From the NCBI RefSeq assembly GCF_036345915.1, contig NZ_CP107785.1, forward strand, positions 496,001-560,000: a stretch of DNA of 64,000 nt, read 5' to 3'. Within the stretch, counting starts at the first letter, position 1, and every line of letters begins with the position of its first letter. Source of the DNA: Nocardia sp. NBC_00565. Its GTDB lineage: Bacteria; Actinomycetota; Actinomycetes; Mycobacteriales; Mycobacteriaceae. The translations under genes were made by a program, and so were the position numbers. Under the pieces are notes generated by a model. It saw only the letters and a program-made list of their open reading frames with translations, searched no databases and was not told the DNA's origin. Shown piece by piece: positions 7,565 through 16,505 of this stretch.

Positions 7565-9601
7565 TCAGGCGGAGCCCGATGGTGGTACACGGTCCCATCC
7601 GGTTGAGGTGGGACTGGTCAAACGGGTTACGTTCAACCGAGACCGAGTTCCGCGGCGCAACTCCGCCAGCACAGACTCTTGCCGTTTCCCGAGATGTTCG
7701 ATTACCTGAATCGCATTCCAGCGCGTCAACTCTGGAGTGGAGCGTGCCACGTGGGTGTACCAATTACCCAGAAACTCCAGGGTGAGATCTACGAGAGCAC
7801 GTCCGGTGTGAGCATCCAATGTGTCGGTCGATGACGCGAATCGGCCATCGTGGAGCGCCGTGTTCCGCAGCGTATAGAGCCATTCGAGGTTGACCTCGAA
7901 ATCTGTTGCTGTCTCATCGATCCAAGTGGCGAGCGCTGGGGGCGTGGACAGCAAAGTACGCCAGGCTTGCAACCGAAAACCAACTTCGCCCGTCAGGTAT
8001 TCGGCTATAGCGCTCAGGGCATCTGCGGCAGCGCGCAGCACTGGTTCCGCGTCGGTGTCGGCTGCGAATACGTCGAGCCAGCGGTCGATGTGGTGCAGTG
8101 TTCCGTCAGATCCGACGCGGGTCCAAGCGTCGATCGAAACACGGTGAGCGTCAACTGCTTTTGCCTGCTCCAGCGCAGTGTATCGATGGAGAGCGGCCGC
8201 GTGCGCTTTCTCGGCTTGTTCCTTGACTGCTGAGTGTTGGCTTTGGATGAAGGAGGTCTCGAGGCTGCGGACCCTGCTCTCCGCCGCACGGACGGCGTCG
8301 GTCCGCGCGCGGACTGCGGCTAGCACAGAGGTCCGCACTTGATGGTGTAGATCCGTGAGTTGCTGACGAAGAGCTTGAAGACTGAGCGCACGAGCAAGGC
8401 TATTGACACTGGCGCGCTCAGATTTCACCTCCAAAGCCTCCAGAGCGACCCAGCTCAAACCTGCGGCCGTCATGGGGGCTTCGATGACGCGGGCGATATG
8501 CGCAGTACGCAGGCATTCGCGAAGCGCAGACGGCCAATTGGTGGTCAATGGATCTGCTGGTGCCGACCCCAATGCGGGCATGGAGAACCGCCGATATCGC
8601 CCCGTGCGTGGGTCGCTGACAAGAGTTTCGGGACGCAATCGCAGTTCTGCGACCCGCTGGCCCGCAACGTATTGATCGAGCAATTCTGATGCCTGAAGTC
8701 GGCCGAGGTGGGCGGCGCCGCCGAAGTCGCGAGCTCTGACTGTGAAAACCAATAGCACGTGGCCGACCGCGTGATCAGACGACGACCACTGGTTGCGCGC
8801 GGTTGAAATGAGGCCAGCTTGATCAGCCAGCGCCACCAGTTCCGTGGTCGGTACACCCCAACTGATGGCCGGTGAGTCAGCGGCGATAGTCGTTGCTGCC
8901 GCGGCGGAACCGAGCAGCCCGGTTGCCGACTCCAGTTGGGACGCGCCCTCGACAACTACCGCCACTCGGATATCACGCTCCGCTGGTAGCAGAATTTCAG
9001 AAAGTTCGGCAGAGTCCACAGTTCCTCGACTCAACGCCTTCTGCAAGCCCTCGACCAGCATCCGATACCAGCGGCCTTCCATCGTGCAGAAGGCCGCCAC
9101 CTCCATCGCCAGCCGTTCCGCGACCTCGCCGGTCCTCGTCCCCTCCCACGCGGCCGCGAACTGATCGAGAAGTGCAGCCTTCACCTCCTTAGCGCACCTC
9201 GCCAAGTTTGCTGCCGCCCCCGCGCAGTCTTGCGCGCTCGTCAACCCGATCTCGCCCGTCGTCTCAATTGTCCGGAGAGTGGCGACAACTCCGTCGATAA
9301 TCCCGGCTCCGAAGACCAACCTGGATGATTCGCAGACCTCCCGTGCAGCCACGACCAGTTCAAAAACATTCTTCGCGTAAGGCTGTTGCTTCTTTCGGCC
9401 CTCTCGTGCTCTAGACTCCACCGCCGATAGCGCCCGGGCTATCGAGGTCACCACCGTCTGTGTGCTGGCAGAGTGTCTGGTGAAGACCGTTTGCGGATCA
9501 CACGCCGCCAAAAGAGTCTCCAGCAAAATCTGCTGTAAGTCGCTGAGTTGGCTTGTGTCGTACAGTCGGAGCCACTCGGATCGCCCTCGCACCAATGACA
9601 T
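7565..9601 (-). CDS. Large protein with C-terminal HEPN-like domain
   Basis: A 678-aa soluble protein with no signal peptide or membrane segment. Near the C-terminus, LEWLYTLRNTALHDGRF contains R579-N-x3-H584, the Rx4H motif of HEPN ribonucleases, in a helical context (about residues 520-640). The rest is helical, with a possible coiled coil around 400-480 rich in Arg, Glu and Ala. Many HEPN proteins are toxin or defence ribonucleases, and others only sense or bind. It is transcribed away from the two-gene nuclease unit at 9963-11400 across a shared 361-bp promoter region, which suggests one functional module. The N-terminal 500 residues match nothing I can name. Confidence 0.7.
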   Translation of the reverse strand: MSLVRGRSEWLRLYDTSQLSDLQQILLETLLAACDPQTVFTRHSASTQTVVTSIARALSAVESRAREGRKKQQPYAKNVFELVVAAREVCESSRLVFGAGIIDGVVATLRTIETTGEIGLTSAQDCAGAAANLARCAKEVKAALLDQFAAAWEGTRTGEVAERLAMEVAAFCTMEGRWYRMLVEGLQKALSRGTVDSAELSEILLPAERDIRVAVVVEGASQLESATGLLGSAAAATTIAADSPAISWGVPTTELVALADQAGLISTARNQWSSSDHAVGHVLLVFTVRARDFGGAAHLGRLQASELLDQYVAGQRVAELRLRPETLVSDPRTGRYRRFSMPALGSAPADPLTTNWPSALRECLRTAHIARVIEAPMTAAGLSWVALEALEVKSERASVNSLARALSLQALRQQLTDLHHQVRTSVLAAVRARTDAVRAAESRVRSLETSFIQSQHSAVKEQAEKAHAAALHRYTALEQAKAVDAHRVSIDAWTRVGSDGTLHHIDRWLDVFAADTDAEPVLRAAADALSAIAEYLTGEVGFRLQAWRTLLSTPPALATWIDETATDFEVNLEWLYTLRNTALHDGRFASSTDTLDAHTGRALVDLTLEFLGNWYTHVARSTPELTRWNAIQVIEHLGKRQESVLAELRRGTRSRLNVTRLTSPTSTGWDRVPPSGSA

Positions 9602-9962
9602 TCCCCGACCCTAGTGGTATCGGTAGCATTCGTGCTGGTAGTCATACAAATCTTCGGCTGCTCGGGCGGACCCTGGTATGGGTCTTGTCGTGGGGTGGGT
9701 CGTGGGTCGGCGACCTCCTGGGCGACGTGGAGATGACAGCAGCGTGCCGAGGGGAGAGAGAGGGTACCGATCCGGCATCGACGCCCAGCACCCACGTTAC
9801 AAAGCAACCTAAGTTCGGCCCTGTCCCCATCAGTTGTGCGTCGATGCCACCAGGACCGAGCGATACCATCCCTCGGATCATTCGACAGGCAGGGCCAGGA
9901 AGTCATACCGTGCCGGGCGACCACGGCCCGCACGTCTTGTCGCTGACAGTAGGGTTGCCACC
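9602..9962. other. Divergent intergenic region between HEPN gene and nuclease pair
   Basis: A 361-bp region with no credible gene. It must carry promoters for both the minus-strand HEPN-like gene and the plus-strand nuclease pair. No clear operator or -10/-35 pair was picked out by eye. Confidence 0.5.
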
Positions 9963-10868
9963 GTGAGATGCCTGCTGATCACGAACCCTCATGCTGCTGA
10001 CGATCAACTCCGAAACGTAATGGAGGAACTATGCGTCGAGGTCGTCGCGATCGATCGCCTGCATATCGACTGGCTTACCGAGAAGCTCACCCCACCAGCG
10101 GATTTCGCCTGCGCGATACTGGCTGAACCCGCTGACGCTGAAGCTGAAGCCGCTGTGTTCGTGGACATCGGCGTCGCGCTCGGTCGAGAAGTGCCGGTCT
10201 TCCTGGTAGTCGCTCCCTCCCGGAAGGTCCCACTTGTTCTAGCCGGTCTCACCCGCGTCGACGCCGATCTCGACAATCGCGGCGCACTAGAACTGCACCT
10301 CAAGCAATTTCTGCGATCAATTAGCCGTGAAACTCCCCGCGCGCGCCAGCCGCTCGAGCAATCTCCAGCACTCACGCCCGAAGAGGCCGCCGTCGCCCGC
10401 ACGAGCTTATGGGATCTAGCCCGCGAACCGCGCGGCCATAGCGCGCGGACCTTCGAGCATCTCATGCTGAACCTGCTGGACAGTCCAGGTTCCCAAGTAT
10501 CCCGGCCGGTTCCGGACGCTGAAGGCGGATGGGACCTATCTCTGTGGGACCGGGGCACCGAACTCGCGATCGACGGTCCCGTACTTATTCAGCTCAAACT
10601 GTGGGACTCGCCGCCGCGCCAAGGGCTGATCACGGCCGCTCGCCGCTTCGCCGACCAACTCGCGACAAGACCAGCACCCTTCGGTCTGCTGATCTACCAC
10701 GTGACCCTCCCAGGGGCATACGACATTCCGTTACCCGTTGAACTAGCATCCCGGATCGTCGTGGTGTCGGCGGGTGACCTCATCGACGTGCTCGCTGAAC
10801 AACCCATCGGCAAAGTGCTCGTCTCCATGCGAAATGCCATGGTGCACGGAGGCTTTGCTCGTGGCTGA
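9963..10868 (+). CDS. TIR/NDT-like domain fused to PD-(D/E)XK nuclease-like domain
   Basis: A 301-aa protein from GTG 9963. Residues 2-120 look like a Rossmann-type nucleotide-processing fold: CLLITNP at the start, then VFVDIGVALGREVPVFLVV, a pattern shared by TIR-like and nucleoside 2-deoxyribosyltransferase-like domains. Residues 150-300 resemble a restriction-endonuclease fold: E165, D191 in GGWDLSLWD, and the variant QxK in LIQLKLWD (Q210, K212). The 3' end overlaps the next gene by 8 bp, so the two proteins are made together. The in-frame extension to 9834 lacks coding character and was not used. A sensor-nuclease role in defence is inference. Confidence 0.65.
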   Translation: MRCLLITNPHAADDQLRNVMEELCVEVVAIDRLHIDWLTEKLTPPADFACAILAEPADAEAEAAVFVDIGVALGREVPVFLVVAPSRKVPLVLAGLTRVDADLDNRGALELHLKQFLRSISRETPRARQPLEQSPALTPEEAAVARTSLWDLAREPRGHSARTFEHLMLNLLDSPGSQVSRPVPDAEGGWDLSLWDRGTELAIDGPVLIQLKLWDSPPRQGLITAARRFADQLATRPAPFGLLIYHVTLPGAYDIPLPVELASRIVVVSAGDLIDVLAEQPIGKVLVSMRNAMVHGGFARG

Positions 10869-11400
10869 GTTGAGCAGCGCGGCGATCTCAAGCTACATGC
10901 GCCAAGCAGTCGACCCTGCGAACTCAACCTACGTGCGCGGCCGTGCCTACGAGGACGTCATGGTCCACATCTTCGAGTCGATAGCTGGATGCGAGACGCA
11001 GCGCAACAGCCTGAACCGCTTCGGCTCGGAAGAGGTCGACATAGCGGTCATGAACTTCCGAGAAGACGACGGTCTACGCTTGCTGCCCGAGATTTTCCTC
11101 GTCGAGTGCAAGAATTGGAGCAATCCTGTCGACTCTTCAACCGTAAGCACATTCGCCACCAAGATCCGTCACCGCGGATGCTCTCTCGGCGTTCTGGTTG
11201 CGGCCAACGGTGTCACCGGTAACCCACATGAGCAGACACGGGCCTACCACTCAGCGGCGTTCGCGTTGACTGAGCAGACGAGAATTCTGTTGCTGACGAC
11301 GGATGACCTGACCTCGTTGACCTCCAGCAAGGACGTCGTCGCCCTCCTGCACCGCCGTCTGCTCGATCTCGTCGCGGCAGGCACATTCACAACAGCATGA
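10861..11400 (+). CDS. Mrr-like PD-(D/E)XK restriction endonuclease-type protein
   Basis: A 179-aa single-domain protein. E31 (RGRAYEDV), D60 (EEVDIAV) and E82-x-K84 (IFLVECKNW) give the E...D...ExK set of Mrr-type nucleases; the following SSTVSTFATKIRHRGCSLG is the helix and strand expected after the active site. It starts at GTG 10861 inside the last codons of the preceding gene, showing translational coupling. A nuclease acting on DNA, perhaps modified DNA, is the likely role. It forms a two-nuclease unit divergent from the HEPN-like gene, an arrangement I do not recognise from named defence systems. Confidence 0.75.
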   Translation: MAELSSAAISSYMRQAVDPANSTYVRGRAYEDVMVHIFESIAGCETQRNSLNRFGSEEVDIAVMNFREDDGLRLLPEIFLVECKNWSNPVDSSTVSTFATKIRHRGCSLGVLVAANGVTGNPHEQTRAYHSAAFALTEQTRILLLTTDDLTSLTSSKDVVALLHRRLLDLVAAGTFTTA

Positions 11401-11477
11401 CTGTGCGGGCGCCGCGGTCCCAGCTGGACGCAAACAGATCGACCCGGACGAAAGGACAACGAGACACGGTGCCCCAA

Positions 11478-11525
11478 CCCGAACCCGAACCCGAACCCGA
11501 ACCCGAACCCGAACCCGAACCCGAC
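11478..11525 (+). repeat. (CCCGAA)n hexanucleotide repeat
   Basis: Seven perfect CCCGAA units followed by a near-copy, CCCGAC. It lies 78 bp after the Mrr-like gene and about 155 bp before the ISL3 element. In one frame it would encode Pro-Glu repeats, in others Asn-Pro or Arg-Thr, but no intact gene encloses it; a gene truncated by the ISL3 insertion is possible. Such hexamers are prone to slippage. Confidence 0.85.
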
Positions 11526-11680
11526 ACCGCACGCCGCGCAAGCCCGCGCCTCCGACCGCTGGTCACTACGACGGCCATACCGTACACGTCGACCTGCTCG
11601 GTCAGCCTGCCTCCGCGCCAACACTGCCATCGTTTGCTGCCCCTGGGCAGAAGGGCCACGGAAACAACAACTCTTGTCCG

Positions 11681-13416
11681 TGGCCATGAGAAAGTGGCTC
11701 TGGCGCACTTTCGGTGCAGTTGTCCAGCAATCGCGTTGCGGCGCTGATGGTTCCGTTGTAGATGCTGCTGGTGGCTGTGAGTGTGGTGGAGTCGTCGGTG
11801 TGCGGGGTGCTGTTCCCGCATTTGTCCGGGGTTCGAGTTGATGGTGTGGAGGCCCGCGGGTCGACGATCTGGTTCGATGCCGGCACCGACACGGATACCG
11901 CCGTCTGCCCGATGTGCGGGACGGCCTCCGACCGGGTCCACAGCCGCTACGTCCGGCATCTGTCGGATCGCAGCGTGAGTGGGCGTGAAGTGCGTATCCG
12001 CTTGAAGGTGAGGCGATTCCGATGCGCGGACCGGCGGTGCGCCCGCGTGATTTTCGCGGAGCGGCTCGGTGATCTGGCCGGGCGGTATCAGCGCCGCAGC
12101 AGCATGCTGACCACGCTGCTGACCATGGTCGGGCTGGCGTTGGGCGGCCGGGCTGGGCACCGGATGACCCGCCACCTCGCCGCCGAGGTGTCCCGTTCCA
12201 CGCTGCTGCGGCTGGTCCGAGCGATTCCATTACCGCAGGTCGGCGCACTGCCTGCCGTGGGCATCGACGACTTCGCCATCCGCCGGGGCCGCATCTACGG
12301 CACGATCATCGTCGACATGGCCACCCGGCGACCAGTCGACCTGCTCGAAGACCGCACCTCCGATGTGGTGGCCGACTGGCTGCGCGGACATCCGGAGGTC
12401 AGGGTCGTCTGTCGCGATCGTGGCGGCCCTTACGCCGATGGCGCCCGCCGCGGCGCTCCCGACGCGATCCAGGTCGCGGACCGCTGGCATTTGCTGCACA
12501 ACCTCACCACAGCGGTCGACCGAGTCGTGCGTGCGCATCGTAAATGCCTTGTCCAGCAAGATGATACGCATGAGAGTGATCCTGAATCGGTTGCACGGGA
12601 ACCAGCTACAGTTCTGGCGCTGGGTTCCCGAGACGAGGCAATCCGGCAGCGTTATACGGAGATTCACGAGTTGTTCGCTCGCGGTGTGAACATCACCGTG
12701 ATCAGTCAGCGGTTGCAGCTGAACCGCAAGACCGTCCGTCGCTACGTCCAGGCCGACGTCGTCGAGCACCTGCTGGCCCCTGCCGCCAAACGCGGCAGCG
12801 CGCTCGACGAGCACACCGCTTACCTGCGGCAACGGTGGGACGAGGGGTGCACCAACGCGCTGCGCATGCTCGAAGAGCTGCGGGAACGTGGCTATACCGG
12901 CAGCCACCGGTCGGTGCGGCGGCTGGTACAGACCTGGCGCATCGTAACGCCACTACCAGCAGCGAGTACTCCGGCGGCGCCGACGCCTCGTGACGTCGCA
13001 GGCTGGATGATGCGGCCTGCGGCCGTGCTGTCCGACGACGAAAAGCGGCAGCTGCAACAGATTCTGGCCGGTTGCGGCACGCTGCGGCAGGTGAACCAGC
13101 TCGTCGCCGACTTCGCGGGCATGGTCCGCGAACGCGGCGGCAAACACCTGGACATGTGGATCACCGCCGCCAAGTCCAGCGACATCAAACAGCTCGCCGG
13201 TTTCGCCGATGGCCTGCTCAAAGACTATGATGCTGTCCGTAATGGCCTCATGCTCGAGTGGAGCAGCGGCGCTGTCGAAGGCAACGTGAACCGTGTGAAA
13301 ATGTTGAAGCGGCAAATGTTCGGCAGAGCCAACTTCGACCTTCTCCGCCGCCGCGTACTCCTGGTCGAGTAGCGCACCGTCACCGAAAGTGCGCCAGAGC
13401 CACCTACAAATGGCCA
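11681..13416 (+). mobile_element. ISL3-family insertion sequence
   Basis: Inverted repeats of about 36 bp bound the transposase. The inner 23 bp (11694-11716 and 13381-13403, beginning GTGGCTCTGGCG) are perfect, and the outer part (TGGCCAT) is imperfect. The element is a complete single-gene IS. A clear 8-bp target duplication was not seen. Confidence 0.85.
11762..13372 (+). CDS. ISL3-family transposase
   Basis: A 536-aa protein in family order: N-terminal zinc-binding region (CPMCG near 58, with a second Cys pair around CADRRCARV), an HTH region, and a DDE domain beginning VGIDDFAIRRG. Then come VVCRDRGGPYADG and QVADRWHLLHNL, and the C-terminus has SSGAVEGNVNRVKMLKRQMF with the terminal Glu. 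It is intact and inside complete inverted repeats, so probably functional. ATG 11762 was used; a start nearer FPHLSGVRV is possible. Confidence 0.9.
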   Translation: MLLVAVSVVESSVCGVLFPHLSGVRVDGVEARGSTIWFDAGTDTDTAVCPMCGTASDRVHSRYVRHLSDRSVSGREVRIRLKVRRFRCADRRCARVIFAERLGDLAGRYQRRSSMLTTLLTMVGLALGGRAGHRMTRHLAAEVSRSTLLRLVRAIPLPQVGALPAVGIDDFAIRRGRIYGTIIVDMATRRPVDLLEDRTSDVVADWLRGHPEVRVVCRDRGGPYADGARRGAPDAIQVADRWHLLHNLTTAVDRVVRAHRKCLVQQDDTHESDPESVAREPATVLALGSRDEAIRQRYTEIHELFARGVNITVISQRLQLNRKTVRRYVQADVVEHLLAPAAKRGSALDEHTAYLRQRWDEGCTNALRMLEELRERGYTGSHRSVRRLVQTWRIVTPLPAASTPAAPTPRDVAGWMMRPAAVLSDDEKRQLQQILAGCGTLRQVNQLVADFAGMVRERGGKHLDMWITAAKSSDIKQLAGFADGLLKDYDAVRNGLMLEWSSGAVEGNVNRVKMLKRQMFGRANFDLLRRRVLLVE

Positions 13417-13619
13417 TTGACAGTCGGGCGTCGCTGGTCACTCTCGAGGGTCATGTTCGACTAATCGTGGCAGTCCCATCTTGCTCATCGCGATCACACC
13501 CGCCTCCAGACCCGATCCAGCACCCGGCTACCGTGCGGTGAATGCCCTCTTCTGCCGCATACCGAGCTCTCATGACCGGCCGGGGACTGTCGGATGAACG
13601 GCTCACGACGTTGCCATAA

Positions 13620-14271
13620 TCAGACATCGTGACCGGCCAGGGCATGCGTTGAGACTGCGTCCCACGTAAACGTGCCTTCGACTGGGCTCTGGTGGACGGC
13701 TACGAAATGCAGTGCTGTCACTTCTAGTGTGGCCGCGGTGTCTATTCCTGAAAGTGCGAGCTCGAGTGGTGCCGAGTCGCAGTTCGTGATTCCGTAGCCC
13801 AGGGATACATGCGGAATCGTCGGTGCCGCGGGGAGCGGACGCTCCGCCCAAAGATATGCGCTGCAGCGGCGCGAGTACGGTCGAGAAGCGACTGCCATCG
13901 ACAGTCGTTCGGGCCGACCATTCCAACGCTGTCCTGGCGAACGAGCGGGCCGGACAGGGGATCGCGAACTTTGCGGTACCAGCGGCGATCTCCCCGAGTT
14001 CGACAGCGAACAGATCGAGCAGTGTTCGATCAATTTCATTGCGCCACCAAGGGATCCGGGTAATTGTTGCGTGCAGCCATCGGGGTTCCACTACGGCGCA
14101 TCCTTCGAACCTCTCGATCGCATCGAATGCGGGCCGCATCGACGACGTGAAGTCGGCATCCGGCAGCACATAGATGTGCAATGAGTCGCGAAGCCTTGGC
14201 CACCCAAGGACATCCGGATCGAAGAGGTTCCGCACGAGCCGATCCTCGGTGCCGCCGCAGTCCGCGCACAC
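13620..14271 (-). pseudogene. 2H phosphoesterase (2'-5' RNA ligase-like), frameshifted
   Basis: The N-terminal frame from GTG 14271 reads RDSLHIYVLPDADF and RWLHATITRI, the first HxT box. Near 13855 the frame shifts, and the new frame reads LWAERPLPAAPTIPHVSLGY, the second box (HxS), running to the stop at 13620. Both catalytic boxes survive and the protein is otherwise continuous. A single-base change or sequencing error would explain the break. 2H enzymes act on cyclic nucleotide or RNA 2',3'-phosphates. It lies directly beyond the 3' end of the outer group II intron. Confidence 0.65.
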
Positions 14272-14392
14272 TCCTCATGCCGCATACTGCTTGTCCACCA
14301 GATCATTTGGGGCGTGCTATCGGGAACGGTTGGGTAGGCCGTCCGGCGAGGTGCCTGCAGTGTGCGGGTCCTTTTCCGGGCGGCCTCCCGCC

Positions 14393-14426
14393 GAACCGGA
14401 CGTGCCAGTTTCCCGGCATCCGGCTC
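14393..14426 (-). ncRNA. Group II intron domain V (outer intron)
   Basis: A 34-nt element beginning GAGCCGGATGCCGGGAAACT and ending ACGTCCGGTTC on the minus strand. It folds into the short hairpin with GAAA-type loop and bulge typical of domain V, the catalytic centre. It lies just after the RT stop codon, as expected for an ORF in domain IV. Confidence 0.85.
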
Positions 14427-14434
14427 TCCAGTGA

Positions 14435-16186
14435 CTATTCCGTGGTGGTCCTGGGTTGGCCGGGGTGGATCGTGTCGTGGCAGGGCGGGCAGACCACGAG
14501 GGTCTTGCGTCGCTTTCGTGCCATGATCGTGTCCCATGCCGGTTGATCAGGGCCGGTGGGTGCGAGGTCGGCGAGTTTCGCGACGTGGTGGACTTGCATT
14601 TCGCCGTGGTGCCCGCAGAGCTCGCAGGTTCCGCGCAGGAGCCGGGTGATGATCTCCTTGCGTGTCAAGGGGTTCCGGGTGTGGACGCGATCGGTCAGGA
14701 TCGCGGTCTTGCGCCGGGTGAGGGGGATGCCTCCGAACCGTGCGACCAGGGGCCTGCTGCTGTTGGGACGGTGGCGGGTTGCTTCCATGCAGGTGCGCAG
14801 ACCGCGCGGTGTTGTGATGGTGGCCCGATGTCGGGCCGCCATCTTGGTCACCGACGATTTATGCTTGCCCGCAAGCGTTTTCAACAGCGAGGTCTGGATC
14901 ACCCAGTGCAGCCGTTCGAGACGGTGAACGTCTGCGGCGAGTAGGTAATAGTTGACCAGGCCCCGATAGATGCCCCCGAACGCTGCGACGATGCTGTAGT
15001 CGTCGAAGTTCTGCAGGGTCCGCTGCGCGGTGGGTTTGCCGCCGCGCAGGTATGGCGCGCACGAGGTTTTGATCACCGGGATCGGCACCCGTAGCCGGAT
15101 GGCGCCCTCGGCGGTTCTGCGGCCGCCGGTGCCGGTCTGAGTGGTGATCTCGTATCCGAGGAATCGTGCCGCGCGGGTGCGCGCGTGCGTGATCAGCGTT
15201 TTCTCCTGTGACAGGTCCAGGCGCAGGTCGTTGCGCATGAACCGAGTCAGCCGCTGTTTGATGTCCTCGGCCTCGGTTTTCGGCCCGGCGAATCCGAGCA
15301 AAACGTCGTCGGCATAGCGAATGTAGCGCAAGCGACGGTAGCCGGGATCGCGGCAGTCGACGCTGGGCAGGCGAGCCAGCCGTGCGCGCCACTGCCGCAC
15401 CATATCCCGGTCACCACGCCTGCGCGCCCGCGCGAGCCGGTGACGAATCCGCTCGTATTCAGCGTTACGGATTCTTCTTGTCCCCCTTGTATATTCGGGA
15501 ATGAGTGTGTTCTCAACGTAGGTGTCCAACCGGTGCAGGTAGATATTGCACAGGATCGGCGACACGACACCCCCTTGCGGGGCACCCGACACGGTGGCAT
15601 TCCATGTCCAATCCTCGAGGTATCCGGCGTTGAGCATGTTGCGCATCAGCCGCAGGAACCGGTTGTCGTGAATCTTTTCCGCCAGGATCTCGATCATGAC
15701 GTCGTGATCGAGACTGCCGAAGCAATCGGCGACATCGCCCTCGACGAACCAGGTTGTCCCGGTCCAGGTATCGTCCACCTCGCCCAGGGCGGTGTGGCAG
15801 CCTCGGCCAGGACGGAACCCGTGGGAGCGGTCGGAGAACCGCGGCTCGTAATACGCCTCCAACAGCAGGCGGACCACTTCGCCGAGTACCTTGTCCGACC
15901 AGGTCGGCAGTCCCAGCGGGCGCAGTTTCCCATTGCGTTTGGGAATCCAGACCCGTCGGGCGGGGCTGAACCGGTAGCGCTCGTGGCGCACCGCGTCGAT
16001 GATGCGGTGAATCCGGTTCAGCGACATGCCGTCCACGGTTTCTGCGGTGGCTCCGGGTGTCATCGCACCCTTGTTGGCGTAGATGCGTCCGTAGGCCACC
16101 AAATACAACTGTGGGTTGAACAACTGTCGATACAACTCATCTAGCGGCAGCCCCTTGCTGCCGCGATCACGGAGGACACCCAGCAC
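14435..16186 (-). CDS. ltrA: Group II intron reverse transcriptase/maturase, outer intron
   Basis: A 583-aa intron-encoded protein. RT domain at about 60-390, with PLGLPTWSDKV, FVEGDVADCFGSLDH, GAPQGGVVSPIL and RYADDVLLGF (YADD active site); then a maturase region, then an HNH endonuclease at the C-terminus (CELCG, VHHV, CPPCH). It supports splicing and mobility. Compared with the inner intron, the expected ATG at 16204 is followed at once by TAG where the inner copy has CAG. Translation would have to start at GTG 16186, losing six residues, or elsewhere. The rest is intact. Confidence 0.88.
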   Translation of the reverse strand: MLGVLRDRGSKGLPLDELYRQLFNPQLYLVAYGRIYANKGAMTPGATAETVDGMSLNRIHRIIDAVRHERYRFSPARRVWIPKRNGKLRPLGLPTWSDKVLGEVVRLLLEAYYEPRFSDRSHGFRPGRGCHTALGEVDDTWTGTTWFVEGDVADCFGSLDHDVMIEILAEKIHDNRFLRLMRNMLNAGYLEDWTWNATVSGAPQGGVVSPILCNIYLHRLDTYVENTLIPEYTRGTRRIRNAEYERIRHRLARARRRGDRDMVRQWRARLARLPSVDCRDPGYRRLRYIRYADDVLLGFAGPKTEAEDIKQRLTRFMRNDLRLDLSQEKTLITHARTRAARFLGYEITTQTGTGGRRTAEGAIRLRVPIPVIKTSCAPYLRGGKPTAQRTLQNFDDYSIVAAFGGIYRGLVNYYLLAADVHRLERLHWVIQTSLLKTLAGKHKSSVTKMAARHRATITTPRGLRTCMEATRHRPNSSRPLVARFGGIPLTRRKTAILTDRVHTRNPLTRKEIITRLLRGTCELCGHHGEMQVHHVAKLADLAPTGPDQPAWDTIMARKRRKTLVVCPPCHDTIHPGQPRTTTE

Positions 16187-16461
16187 CGTTGCGGCGCTCT
16201 ACATTTCGCATACCTCCCAGTTCCTGTGGTGTCCGATCACCTGTCGTCCTTCGCCCTGTGGACGGTTTTCCCGTCCTCCTCGGCCGGGCGTGACTCCGGC
16301 GACTACTACGACGACTCCGTCGCCCTAGGACTCGCGTCCCGTAGACGATCCCGCGTTCGTCTTCGTCGTACGTATCGAGCGCGACGTAGGCGGCCGCAGG
16401 GTAGGCTGCATGGCGAGGTATCTGTTCTACCGAATAGACCCTTTTCCAGCAGCCCCCCTCC

Positions 16462-16497
16462 GAACCGGGCATGCGAGCTTTCCCCGCACCACGGCTC
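16462..16497 (-). ncRNA. Group II intron domain V (inner intron)
   Basis: This 36-nt element begins GAGCCGTGGTGCGGGGAAAG and ends CCCGGTTC on the minus strand, with the same hairpin plan as the outer copy but different stem bases that keep the pairing. It lies just after the inner RT stop codon. Confidence 0.83.
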
Positions 16498-16505
16498 TCC
16501 GGTGA

